From CAYTNY01 sp964439215 (lineage in GTDB: Bacteria; Oederibacteriota; PGYV01; CAYTNY01): a stretch of 26,898 bases of DNA. Where the stretch lies: the NCBI GenBank assembly GCA_964439215.1, contig CAYTNY010000026.1, positions 1 to 26,898 on the forward strand. The letters are read 5' to 3'. The translations under genes were made by a program, and so were the position numbers. This document shows, piece after piece, positions 8,214-16,429 of this stretch. Within the stretch, counting starts at the first letter, position 1. Each line of letters opens with the position of its first letter. The notes under the pieces are model-generated. The model saw nothing but the letters and a program-made list of their open reading frames with translations. It did no database searches and was not told where the DNA came from.

Positions 8214-11200
8214 ATGAGCAAAGAAAAAAAGAAGAAAAAAAAGGCAAAAAAAAGAGCAGTTCCGGCAGCGGGCGGCAGAACCGCAAAGACTCCCGGTGAT
8301 ATCTATTTTGACACTGTGGGGGTTCTTTTTGTTGTCCTTGACAGGGAAGGGCGTGTTGAGAGGATAAATAAGGCGGGATGCAGGATCCTGGGGGGCGCGA
8401 AAAAAGAAATTGAAAAAAAAGACTGGTTCAGATTTGTGCCTGACGAGAATAAAAAGGATGTGCGCCGTGTTTTTAAAAACGCGGTAAAAAGCGGGAAAGC
8501 GCCTGCCGCGGGTTATGAATCCGTGCTGGTGGACGCCAAAGGCAGGAAAAAGTATTTTATATGGCGCAGTTCGCTGATAAGGGATGAAAAAGGAAAAATA
8601 ACAGGACTTATAGGCTCGGGCGAGGAAATCACAAAAGAAAAAGAGAACAAACTGAAAATAAAAGCCGCGGCAGAAGAGGCCCGGATAAAAAACCGGTGTA
8701 ATGAACTGCGCCTGAAATTATGGGAAACCGCGGATGATGGGAGTATTTCTTTTAAAAACAGCGTGAAAAAAATGCTGGCGCTTGCGGGCAGCGCAATTAA
8801 CTGCGATAGGGTAAGCTACAATGTCATAGAGAAAGATAATGTGGTATGCATTTATGAGTGGCAGCGCAAAGGTGTTTCTTCAACGCTGGGAACAAAACTG
8901 CCGGTTAAATTCATAAAACACCTGATTGTTCATCGGGTTGCGGAGATAAACGCGGAAACCGCTGTTCAAAAAGCCCCGCGCATAATACGGGACGCTGCTG
9001 AGAACGTGATAAAAAAATACGCAAAGGAAATAAATATAAAAACCGTGCTTATGGCGCCTTTTCGCGCAGAAGGCAGGATCGCGGGTACAATAACCGCGGA
9101 TATATGCGCAGACAGCCGTGTGAAAGAAGGCTGGACCCGGGAAGACCGGGTAATGATGGTGGATCTGATGAATATAATATCTTCGGTTCTTACCCGGGAA
9201 AAGACAATGCAGGAGCTTAATGAAAATGAAAAAAAGTTCAGGATGCTTTTTGAAGCGGCTCCTGACGCTTATTATCTCAATGATTTCAAGGGCGTATTTA
9301 TTGACGGCAACAGCGCCGCGGAAAAACTGATAGGAATGAAAAAAGAAAAACTTATTGGAAAAGATTTTGTAAAAAGCGGAATTCTTCCCTCTAAATACCT
9401 GCAGCATGCTATGAAAAATCTTATAATAAACGCGGCAGGCAGGCCGACAGGCCCCGATGAATGGGAGCTTAAAAACGCGGAAGGTGAACTTATACCCGTT
9501 GAAGTATTTACAAAACCCGTGAGTATAGGCGGAAAAAGAGTGGTAATAGGCATAGCAAGAGATATAAGACAGCGGAAAAGAGCTGAAAAAGAGATAAATC
9601 TTTCTCATCAGCTTCTGAACGCGGCTATTGATTCTGTTTTTGTCCACGATCTTGAGGGGAAACTTATCTATGTTAATGATGCGGGGTGCAGGAACCGGGG
9701 TTATAAAAAAGAAGAAATACTTAAAAGGCATATTTATGAACTTGATGTTCCGGAATACCGCAAAAATATAAAAAGGCACCTTGAAGTTCTGGCAAAAAAA
9801 GGTTCTGTGATATTTGAAACCGCTCACTACAGAAAAGACAGAACAATTATGCCCGTGGAAATTCATTCCAAACGGATAGACATAGAAGGCGCCCCGCGCA
9901 TTTTGAGCATTGCAAGAGACATAACAGAAAGGAAAAAGTGGGAAGAAGAGATAAGAGGAAGAATGGATGAATTGGACAGGATTTTGAATGTTTCGTCAAA
10001 CGGTATGAGGGTGATTGGCAGGGATGGGATTATATTAAAAGTGAACAGGAAGTTCTGCGGCATAATGGGGTATTCCGAAGGCGAACTTATCGGGGAAAAA
10101 TGCTCCAAAATATTAACTTCACGGTGCAGCGGCCCCGGACGCACGCTGACAAGAGTGTTGGACGGGGAAACTGTTGAAGACGAAGAAATTGAAACAGTAA
10201 AAAAGAACGGCGAGAAGATTATATGCCTGGTAAACGCCGCGGCCCTGACAGATCCGGCGGGCGGCATAACAGGAGTTGTTGAAGAATACAAGGATATCAC
10301 AGAGAAGAAAATATATGAGAGGCAGCTGGAACTCAACAAAAAAATACTTTCTGTGGTAAATGATTCCGTGTTTCTTCATACGTTTTCGGGGAATATACTG
10401 TTTATGAATGAAGCCGCATATAGACAGAGAGGTTATGAAAAACATGAAATATTTTTAAAAGGTTTTAACGGAATTTCAAAGGGGTTTAATGATGTTGTGG
10501 TGAAGGAGCTGAAGAAAACCGGGAAAGCGGTTTTTGAGGATGTCCATTACAGGAAAGACGGCTCAAAAATGGATGTTGAAATAAATTCATCTGTTGTGGA
10601 GCTGGGGGGTGAAACCGCGGTCTTGAGCGCGGCAAGGGACTTTACGGAAAGAAAAAAAGCGCGTGAAGAACTGGAAAAAAGCTATGAAAAACTCAAAGAA
10701 CTTGACGACCTGAAAACTTCTTTTACCCAGATGATAACACACGAATTAAGAACCCCCATAACTTCCATAAAAGGATATGTGTCATTTATACTGGGAGGCG
10801 CTTCCGGCGGGATAAACGAAAAGACCCGTGAATTTCTGGAGATTGTAAAAAATAATTCCGAGAGGCTGTTGAGGCTGATTAACGACCTTCTTGATGCGGC
10901 AAAGATTGAATCAGGGGCGTTCATGCTTGAAAAAGAGACTATGAGCGTTGAAAAGGTTATTGATGATGTTATAAAGACACTTGAAGGCGCGGCAAGGGGA
11001 AAAAACATTAAATTCATAAAAACGGGTGATTTTAAGGATGCTGAAATATACGCGGATGAGTACAGGATAAATCAGATTATTTTAAATTTTGCGTCAAATG
11101 CGCTTAAGTTTTCGCCGGAAGGGGCGGTTATTCATATAGGTTTTGAAAAGAATTTTGATGTTTTGCGCTCCGCGGCGGCCTGCAAAAACAGGCTTGCGCC

Positions 11201-11462
11201 CGGGAAATACGCGAGGCTGTATGTAAAAGACGAAGGCAAAGGAATTGAAAAAGAGGATGTTGAAAATATTTTTGAGCGGTTTGCACAGGCAGGCAAAGGA
11301 GCGGACAGGAAAAAAGGCACGGGGCTGGGGCTTAGTATTGCAAGAAGTATTGCCAGGGCCCACAACGGAGAAACGTGGGTTGAATCACGGGGCCGGGGAA
11401 AGGGCTCGGTGTTTAATGCCGCAATCCCTTTAAAAGCTTCGCTGCGGGAGGGGGAAAAATGA
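8214..11462 (+). CDS. Multi-PAS sensor histidine kinase: PAS-GAF-PAS4-HisKA-HATPase
   Basis: A 1082-aa soluble kinase beginning with a Lys-rich tail (residues 2-14). Approximate order: PAS 30-142; GAF 165-328; PAS 338-455; PAS 464-574; PAS 583-698; PAS 708-814; HisKA 830-896 with His843 in THELRTP; HATPase 940-1078 with N-box ILNFASNALKFS, YVKDEGKGIE and GTGLGLSIAR. The GAF domain differs from that of the upstream kinase. The PAS domains at 464-574 and 708-814 closely resemble the last PAS of the upstream kinase, so parts of the two genes share recent ancestry. Start: ATG 8214 has AAAAGG upstream and lies 19 nt after the previous stop; an in-frame ATG at 8151 lies inside the previous gene and is less likely. 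It overlaps the next receiver by ATGA, so the two are probably translationally coupled partners. Confidence 0.92.
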   Translation: MSKEKKKKKKAKKRAVPAAGGRTAKTPGDIYFDTVGVLFVVLDREGRVERINKAGCRILGGAKKEIEKKDWFRFVPDENKKDVRRVFKNAVKSGKAPAAGYESVLVDAKGRKKYFIWRSSLIRDEKGKITGLIGSGEEITKEKENKLKIKAAAEEARIKNRCNELRLKLWETADDGSISFKNSVKKMLALAGSAINCDRVSYNVIEKDNVVCIYEWQRKGVSSTLGTKLPVKFIKHLIVHRVAEINAETAVQKAPRIIRDAAENVIKKYAKEINIKTVLMAPFRAEGRIAGTITADICADSRVKEGWTREDRVMMVDLMNIISSVLTREKTMQELNENEKKFRMLFEAAPDAYYLNDFKGVFIDGNSAAEKLIGMKKEKLIGKDFVKSGILPSKYLQHAMKNLIINAAGRPTGPDEWELKNAEGELIPVEVFTKPVSIGGKRVVIGIARDIRQRKRAEKEINLSHQLLNAAIDSVFVHDLEGKLIYVNDAGCRNRGYKKEEILKRHIYELDVPEYRKNIKRHLEVLAKKGSVIFETAHYRKDRTIMPVEIHSKRIDIEGAPRILSIARDITERKKWEEEIRGRMDELDRILNVSSNGMRVIGRDGIILKVNRKFCGIMGYSEGELIGEKCSKILTSRCSGPGRTLTRVLDGETVEDEEIETVKKNGEKIICLVNAAALTDPAGGITGVVEEYKDITEKKIYERQLELNKKILSVVNDSVFLHTFSGNILFMNEAAYRQRGYEKHEIFLKGFNGISKGFNDVVVKELKKTGKAVFEDVHYRKDGSKMDVEINSSVVELGGETAVLSAARDFTERKKAREELEKSYEKLKELDDLKTSFTQMITHELRTPITSIKGYVSFILGGASGGINEKTREFLEIVKNNSERLLRLINDLLDAAKIESGAFMLEKETMSVEKVIDDVIKTLEGAARGKNIKFIKTGDFKDAEIYADEYRINQIILNFASNALKFSPEGAVIHIGFEKNFDVLRSAAACKNRLAPGKYARLYVKDEGKGIEKEDVENIFERFAQAGKGADRKKGTGLGLSIARSIARAHNGETWVESRGRGKGSVFNAAIPLKASLREGEK

Positions 11463-11842
11463 AATATGAGATTTTTGTGATTGATGATGAACCTGAAATA
11501 CTTTATCTTGCGAAAACAGGGCTGGAAACCGCGGGTTTCAGCGTGGATACCGCGGGTTCCGCAGGCGAGTGCCTGGAGAAAATATCGGAAAAAGAGAGGG
11601 CGCCTGACCTGTTTTTGATTGATATTTTTATGCCGGAAAAGAGCGGGTATGAACTTATAGAAGAACTGCGTGCGGATGAAAAACTGAAGAAATCAAAATT
11701 CATTTTTTTTACGGCAGCGTACGCGCCGGAACTGAAACAAAAACACAGGGAATACGGAGCGGATATGTTTATGCAGAAGGATATTGATTACGCGGATTTT
11801 GTCGGAGGCATACAAAAATGCTTGTCGGAGAGGCGGGTATGA
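11459..11842 (+). CDS. CheY-like single-domain response regulator
   Basis: A 127-aa receiver with the acidic pair Asp9/Asp10 (FVIDDEPEIL), phospho-acceptor Asp55 (LFLIDIFMPEKSG), switch Thr in FIFFTAAYAPE and the conserved Lys in MFMQKDIDYADF. There is no effector domain. The ATG overlaps the TGA of the preceding kinase (ATGA), the tightest coupling in the operon, so it is the best candidate for that kinase's direct target. It is followed 44 nt later by the DUF4388 gene. Its output is presumably an interaction with another protein; nothing in the sequence identifies which. Confidence 0.92.
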   Translation: MKYEIFVIDDEPEILYLAKTGLETAGFSVDTAGSAGECLEKISEKERAPDLFLIDIFMPEKSGYELIEELRADEKLKKSKFIFFTAAYAPELKQKHREYGADMFMQKDIDYADFVGGIQKCLSERRV

Positions 11843-11886
11843 GTTAAAATAAAAAAGTATTAAAAATATACCAAGGAGGGATTATT

Positions 11887-12657
11887 TTGCAGGGAACAAC
11901 GGGAGACATAAGCATAGCCGGGATTTTAAGGCTGCTTTGCAGTTATAATAAAACAGGCGACCTTGTTGTTGAGGGAGGCGGTATGAGCGGGCGCGTCAGC
12001 ATAAATAATGGAGTTATTGTTGATGTTGTAATGGACAGCGGCGGAGAAAACGGGGATTTTCGCGGCAATGCGGTTAAAATGCTTACGGTGCTTGATGGAG
12101 GAGCTTTTTATTTTGATGAAAAAAACGTTGAAAAAAGAGAGCCGCTGGGGCTGTATGCCGAAGATATTATTCTTGAAAGCGCAAGGGTGATCGCTCAAAC
12201 AGGCGCGGATGTGAGTGATTATATTCCTCCCGTAAATGAGGTGCTGAAAATAGCAAAGGCATACGGGCCCAAGGGAGTCAATGCGCATTTTCTTTCCGAA
12301 GAATGGAATCTTATGACGGATTTTAACGGGGACGGCAATATTGAAACAGCCGTTGAAAAAAGCGGGATTGAAAAGAAAAAAACAGAAGCTGTTTTATACG
12401 GGCTTATTTCCGCGGGTTTTTTAAGAAGAACAAGGTTTAAACTTCCCGAAGCGGGTATTATAGCAAGAGAAGAGATGGGAAATATCGGGGCCGCCATTGT
12501 GGACAGTGCTTTTTTGAAGCTTGGCATAGACAAAAACAGGATGGGTATGAGGCAGTTTATAACTTTTCTAAATGAACTTGAAAAGGATTTTGTTGAAATT
12601 ACGGGAAAAGAAAGAGCCGGCGCAATAATAGAAAGGATCTGGAACGCAACGAAATAA
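11887..12657 (+). CDS. DUF4388 (PATAN) domain protein
   Basis: A 256-aa cytoplasmic protein starting at TTG, preceded by a strong AAGGAGGG. The N-terminal ~110 residues fit DUF4388/PATAN: GDISIAGILRLLCSYNKTGD, then SGRVSINNGVIVDVV and GGAFYFDEKNVE. The middle (about 125-200) looks like a winged-helix-type helical segment (EEWNLMTDFNGDGNIETAVE, KTEAVLYGLISAGFLRR). The C-terminus (about 205-256, MGNIGAAIVDSAFLKLGIDK onward) resembles the short helical domain often found at the end of DUF4388 proteins. PATAN proteins in cyanobacteria (PixE, Lsr1 and PapA types) bind type IV pilus motor components. Here the domain is not fused to a receiver, but four receiver domains are encoded in the same operon. 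The role as an output adaptor is inference. Confidence 0.8.
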   Translation: MQGTTGDISIAGILRLLCSYNKTGDLVVEGGGMSGRVSINNGVIVDVVMDSGGENGDFRGNAVKMLTVLDGGAFYFDEKNVEKREPLGLYAEDIILESARVIAQTGADVSDYIPPVNEVLKIAKAYGPKGVNAHFLSEEWNLMTDFNGDGNIETAVEKSGIEKKKTEAVLYGLISAGFLRRTRFKLPEAGIIAREEMGNIGAAIVDSAFLKLGIDKNRMGMRQFITFLNELEKDFVEITGKERAGAIIERIWNATK

Positions 12658-12672
12658 TGCAGGAGGTTTTTT

Positions 12673-13014
12673 ATGGGCGGTAATGAGATGCAGATTGCAA
12701 GCCATTTGTTTTCCGTGTTTGGAGGCGTGTTTTTCTGGGCGGCGTTTTTTGTTTTTGGACTGATCGCAAGGAGATACAGTATTGTATTTAATAAACAGAC
12801 TTACTATATGCTTTTAATGCTGGCGCCTTCCGGGATTCTTGTTTATTCCATTCTTCTGATTATGAAAACATCCGTGCTTATAAAGGATCCTGCGGCGGGA
12901 AATATTCTGCAGCTGGCGGCTTACGGGTTTCTTTTAATATCGGGAATAATATGTTTTGCGGGTATCTGGAAATTCAACAGGCTTTTAACTAAATTAATAC
13001 AATATAAGGGGTGA
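12673..13014 (+). CDS. Small three-TM membrane protein, unknown
   Basis: A 113-aa protein not recognised from any family. Three hydrophobic segments lie at about 12-32 (LFSVFGGVFFWAAFFVFGLI), 44-64 (YYMLLMLAPSGILVYSILLI) and 78-100 (ILQLAAYGFLLISGIICFAG). It ends in a short basic tail (KFNRLLTKLIQYKG). The ATG has AGGAGG at ideal spacing. It lies 15 nt after the DUF4388 gene, and the next small membrane gene begins 4 nt after its stop, so the two are almost certainly made together and may form a complex. It could be the membrane anchor or target of the receiver/DUF4388 pathway, but no motif shows this. Confidence 0.8.
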   Translation: MGGNEMQIASHLFSVFGGVFFWAAFFVFGLIARRYSIVFNKQTYYMLLMLAPSGILVYSILLIMKTSVLIKDPAAGNILQLAAYGFLLISGIICFAGIWKFNRLLTKLIQYKG

Positions 13015-13018
13015 GTTT

Positions 13019-13417
13019 ATGCATTATGAAGCACTGATATATGAGGCGGCGGTTCTGCTGCTGGCGGGCGCGCTTTTATTTATGAGTCTTTCCCTCAGGA
13101 AACTTACGGCTGTGGCCGGAAAAAAACAGGGCATATGGATAATGCCCGCGGCAGCCGCGGCTATAATGGCGGGAGCCTTTCTGATACATGTATACGCGAG
13201 TTTTGTGCTTTTGCCGGAACTCGGCGCGCAGATAAATCTTTTTTCTTCCGATGAAGTTATATTTAACGCGGAAAAACTTGAATCTGTGCGGTCTGAAACA
13301 GCCCAAATACAGTCGAGGCTTTTATTTTTAAAGATCTTGTCTTTCAGCGGTTTTGCGGCGGCTTCGGTGCTTGCGCTTGCCGCGGCAGGTATTTACCTGA
13401 GATGGATATCAAGATAA
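13019..13417 (+). CDS. Small three-TM membrane protein, unknown
   Basis: A 132-aa protein of no recognised family. TM segments lie at about 5-25 (ALIYEAAVLLLAGALLFMSL), 37-66 (GIWIMPAAAAAIMAGAFLIH onward) and 102-128 (LLFLKILSFSGFAAASVLAL). Between TM2 and TM3 is a polar loop of ~35 residues (LGAQINLFSSDEVIFNAEKL), predicted amphipathic or coiled, which could be a sensing or contact surface. The start ATG follows GGGGTGAG, which also contains the stop of the previous gene, so translation is coupled to it. A receiver gene follows after 22 nt. Function unknown; the placement argues for a two-subunit membrane component of this signalling operon. Confidence 0.8.
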   Translation: MHYEALIYEAAVLLLAGALLFMSLSLRKLTAVAGKKQGIWIMPAAAAAIMAGAFLIHVYASFVLLPELGAQINLFSSDEVIFNAEKLESVRSETAQIQSRLLFLKILSFSGFAAASVLALAAAGIYLRWISR

Positions 13418-13439
13418 TATATTTAGGAGGAGATAAAAA

Positions 13440-13817
13440 ATGACGGAGAAAACAAGAGTAATGGTTGTGGATGATGAACCGGATATTGTAAAAATAGTTC
13501 AGATTTCCCTTGAACTTGCGAATTACGAGATAATAGAGGCTTACAGCGGGGAGGAATGTCTTGAAAAACTGGAAAAAGACCGGCCGCCGGAACTGATACT
13601 TCTGGATATTATGATGCCGGGCATCAGCGGTTATGAAGCCTGCAAAAAGATAAGAGGAAACGATAAATATAAAGAAGTGAAAATTGTTATGCTTACGGCC
13701 AAAGGACAGAAAGGCGACGCTGAAGAAGGGCTGAAAGCCGGAGCGGATGATTATATAATAAAGCCGTTTGACCCGTATGAGCTGATAGAGCAGGTCAAAG
13801 AGATACTGGAGAGATAA
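13440..13817 (+). CDS. CheY-like single-domain response regulator
   Basis: A 125-aa receiver with every canonical residue: Asp11/Asp12 (MVVDDEPDIV), phospho-acceptor Asp56 (LILLDIMMPGISG), Thr in VMLTAKGQ and Lys in YIIKPFDPYEL. The ending KPFDPYELIEQVKEILE is typical of stand-alone receivers and of those at the N-terminus of larger regulators. No output domain is attached. RBS: AGGAGG at 13425-13430, 9 nt before the ATG. It sits between the small membrane pair and a membrane-bound PAS protein, so it may connect membrane input with the soluble kinases. It has the most standard sequence of the operon's three stand-alone receivers. Confidence 0.93.
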   Translation: MTEKTRVMVVDDEPDIVKIVQISLELANYEIIEAYSGEECLEKLEKDRPPELILLDIMMPGISGYEACKKIRGNDKYKEVKIVMLTAKGQKGDAEEGLKAGADDYIIKPFDPYELIEQVKEILER

Positions 13818-13847
13818 TAAAAACAAACGCGGAAAAAGGAGCTGCAT

Positions 13848-14741
13848 ATGGATCTGAGTATAAAAAAACAGATTAATTACATACGATCGGTTTTGTCGCT
13901 GTCCATACTCGTCATTGTATTTTATAATTATAATATTATACTTGAAAATCCCGCGGCAGCCGCGGTATATATAGGCATTGTTGCCGCAAGCAATGTTTTC
14001 TTTCTTTTTCTTAAACCTGAAAAATTTTTGAACCTTAAAATGCACTACCTCATATTTATAACGGATCTGTCCCTTATAATACTGTGTGTTCATATATTTA
14101 CCGTAGTGAAAATAGATTTTGTTATCGCGATTTTTCTTACTGTCTTTATATCGGCCCTTGCTTCATCCGTAAAATTAAGCATAGCCACGGCGGTTGTGGT
14201 TAATACGATATATCTTTATATTGTGTTTCTGAACAGAGCCGGCGCAGAAAATTTTCTGGAAAGCCAGGCAATACTGAATATTCCTTTTATTTTTATAGTC
14301 GCGCTTCACAGCAGTTTTCTGGCGGAACAGGCCGCGCTGGAAGTCCGGCAGAAGATCAGTCTTGAGAAAATGAATACTTTTCTAAAGAAAGAAATAAAAG
14401 GGAAAGATAAAGAAATAAGCGCTGTTCAGAAATTCACGGAGGAATTATGCGACAGTTTTGCGGGGGCGGTCATAATACTGAATATAAAAGGTTTTGTGAA
14501 AATATTCAATGATACGGCGGAAAAAACCCTGAACATAAAAGCCTCCCGGGTGCTTGAAAAATCACTCAGTGAAATTCCGATAGGCGCGGAATTAAAGGAT
14601 ATAATTTTAAAGCCGGTATATGGAGATGAAGAGATTATAAAAGACAATATTATGATAAACGAGGAAAGGCGCAGGATAGACGTGACTTTTGTGAAAGATA
14701 AAGAAGGAAAAAAAACAGGCATCTTGTGCCATTTATACTGA
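13848..14741 (+). CDS. Six-TM membrane protein with C-terminal PAS domain, no kinase
   Basis: A 297-aa protein. Six hydrophobic segments lie at about 13-31, 36-56, 66-86, 90-108, 109-128 and 139-158, then a helical linker at about 160-198 (ISLEKMNTFLKKEIKGKDKE) and a PAS fold at about 199-297 (DSFAGAVIILNIKGFVKIFN). This is the input half of a membrane histidine kinase, but the chain ends right after the PAS with KEGKKTGILCHLY and a clean TGA. No HisKA, HATPase or GGDEF remnant follows; the ankyrin gene starts 18 nt later with its own RBS. AAAAAGGAG precedes the ATG. It may act as a sensor that signals through contact with another operon product. An old truncation of a kinase is the alternative. 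Confidence 0.82.
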   Translation: MDLSIKKQINYIRSVLSLSILVIVFYNYNIILENPAAAAVYIGIVAASNVFFLFLKPEKFLNLKMHYLIFITDLSLIILCVHIFTVVKIDFVIAIFLTVFISALASSVKLSIATAVVVNTIYLYIVFLNRAGAENFLESQAILNIPFIFIVALHSSFLAEQAALEVRQKISLEKMNTFLKKEIKGKDKEISAVQKFTEELCDSFAGAVIILNIKGFVKIFNDTAEKTLNIKASRVLEKSLSEIPIGAELKDIILKPVYGDEEIIKDNIMINEERRRIDVTFVKDKEGKKTGILCHLY

Positions 14742-14759
14742 CTATAAACGGAGAATTAT

Positions 14760-16427
14760 ATGAAAAAAGACCCTAACAGCGAACTTATGGCGGCGGTTTA
14801 TGCGGTTGACATTGAAAAGGCCCGGGAAGCGGTTGAAAACGGAGCGGATCCGAATACCGTGGGTTTTGGCGGGTATACCGTTATTGATATGGCGGTTGAA
14901 AAAGGCTCGGAGGAACTTGTCGCAATGCTTGTGGAAAACGGCGCGAAACTGGAGCCGTCAAAATCCGGAAATTCGCAGGTTCTGATAAATGCCGTAAAAA
15001 AAAGCAATGCCGCAATAACGGGGGAGCTTATAAAAGCCGGAGCAGACGTAAATGCATATGACAGTGAGTCCAATACGCCTTTGATACTGGCGGTTGACAG
15101 GGATGAAACCGAAACAGTAAAAAAACTTATTGAGGCGGGAGCTGATATAAAGGCCCGCAACGCCGATAAAAACACGCCGCTGATACAGGCGGTTTACAAA
15201 AAGAATTATGGGATAATGAGTATGCTTTTAACAGCCGGTGCGGATGTGAATGAAAAAGGAGCCGGAAAGAAAAGCGCATTGATGGCCGCGGTTGAAAAAA
15301 GCGATTATGAACTGGTGAAATTTCTTATTAAAGCGGGTGCTGATGTTAATTCGTCTGATATTGACGGGAATACTCCGCTTATTATCGCTTCAATAAAAGG
15401 AGATCTGAATATTGTAAAGGAGCTTCTGCGCGCCGGCGCTGATGTGAATCATAAAGGGATCGGAGGATATACAGCGCTGCTGTTCTCGGTGGAAAATGAG
15501 CATATGGAGATTCTCAAGGAGCTTATAAGCGCGGGAGCGGATAAAAATCCGGAGAATAATGACGGAGAAACACCGATGATAATAGCGGTTAAAAGAGGGA
15601 AACTGAAAATGGTCGCTATTTTGGCGAATTCAGGCGTGGATATTAATGCCAGGGATATTCACGGAAACACCGCCCTGATGATAGCGGCAGAGAGGAAAAA
15701 TTTAAAGATAGCAAAAGAGCTTCTGGAAAACGGGGCTGATCCGGAAATAAAAGATACGAAAAAAAACGGTGTTTTGACACGCGCCGCGGAAACGGGTGAT
15801 CTTGAAATAACCGAAGAACTTATAAAACGCGGTGTTGATATTAATGTCCGGGGGTTTGGTTCGTATACACCGCTTATAATTGCCGCAAAGAACGGGCATC
15901 CGGAAATTGTTAAACGGCTTATTGATGCAGGCGCGGATGTAAACGCAAAAGGCTACGGAAGTTATACTGCTCTGCTTTTTGCGGCGGAGAAAAGATATAC
16001 GGGTATAGCTGTTTATCTCATTAAAGCCGGCGCGGCAATTGACGCGAAGAATTTTCTGGGCGCGACTCCGCTTATTGCGGCCGCTGAAAAAGGTTATTTT
16101 ATGCTTGTGCGGAGCCTGCTTATGGAAAAAGCGGATGTGAATGCAAGGGATGCAAAAGGCAATTCAGCGCTGCTTGCAGCCTGTGAAAACGGACACCTGG
16201 ATATAGCAGGGGAGCTTATAAAATCAGGGGCGTATATAAATATAAAGAATAAAGAAGGAGAAACCGCGCTTCTGGCGGCTGTAAGGCAGGGGCACTTGGA
16301 TGTCGTAAAGCTGCTGCTTGAATATGAAGCGGATATTGCCGCTGTCAGCGGCAGCGGAGAAACTGTCTTGGATATAGCGCCATCGCCTGAAATACTTGCG
16401 CTGCTGAGAAGAGAAAAGAAGGGGTAA
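14760..16427 (+). CDS. Ankyrin-repeat protein (16 repeats plus C-terminal cap)
   Basis: A 555-aa protein made almost wholly of 33-residue ankyrin repeats. Sixteen full repeats can be laid out without gaps, from NSELMAAVYAVDIEKAREAV to EGETALLAAVRQGHLDVVKL, followed by the cap SGETVLDIAPSPEILALLRR. The repeats have the usual TPLxxA...G...IVKxLxxAGADVN pattern. There is no signal peptide or membrane helix, so it should be cytoplasmic: a long solenoid for binding another protein. Repeats 7-10 resemble repeats 12-15 in order, suggesting a five-repeat block duplication. It is the last gene of the operon, preceded by CGGAGA, and is the most probable scaffold or effector for the receivers. The partner cannot be deduced. 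A repeat-rich noncoding tract follows directly. Confidence 0.93.
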   Translation: MKKDPNSELMAAVYAVDIEKAREAVENGADPNTVGFGGYTVIDMAVEKGSEELVAMLVENGAKLEPSKSGNSQVLINAVKKSNAAITGELIKAGADVNAYDSESNTPLILAVDRDETETVKKLIEAGADIKARNADKNTPLIQAVYKKNYGIMSMLLTAGADVNEKGAGKKSALMAAVEKSDYELVKFLIKAGADVNSSDIDGNTPLIIASIKGDLNIVKELLRAGADVNHKGIGGYTALLFSVENEHMEILKELISAGADKNPENNDGETPMIIAVKRGKLKMVAILANSGVDINARDIHGNTALMIAAERKNLKIAKELLENGADPEIKDTKKNGVLTRAAETGDLEITEELIKRGVDINVRGFGSYTPLIIAAKNGHPEIVKRLIDAGADVNAKGYGSYTALLFAAEKRYTGIAVYLIKAGAAIDAKNFLGATPLIAAAEKGYFMLVRSLLMEKADVNARDAKGNSALLAACENGHLDIAGELIKSGAYINIKNKEGETALLAAVRQGHLDVVKLLLEYEADIAAVSGSGETVLDIAPSPEILALLRREKKG

Positions 16428-16429
16428 TG

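Noticed and set aside
8880..9866. Long open frame on the minus strand opposite the second kinase (328 codons)
   Set aside because: Same reasons: antisense to a clear PAS/GAF kinase, odd composition, no RBS.
14700..14760. Frameshift or nonsense mutation ending a former histidine kinase
   Set aside because: No HisKA or HATPase remnant in any frame; the ankyrin gene starts 18 nt later with its own SD, so the short protein is taken as real.
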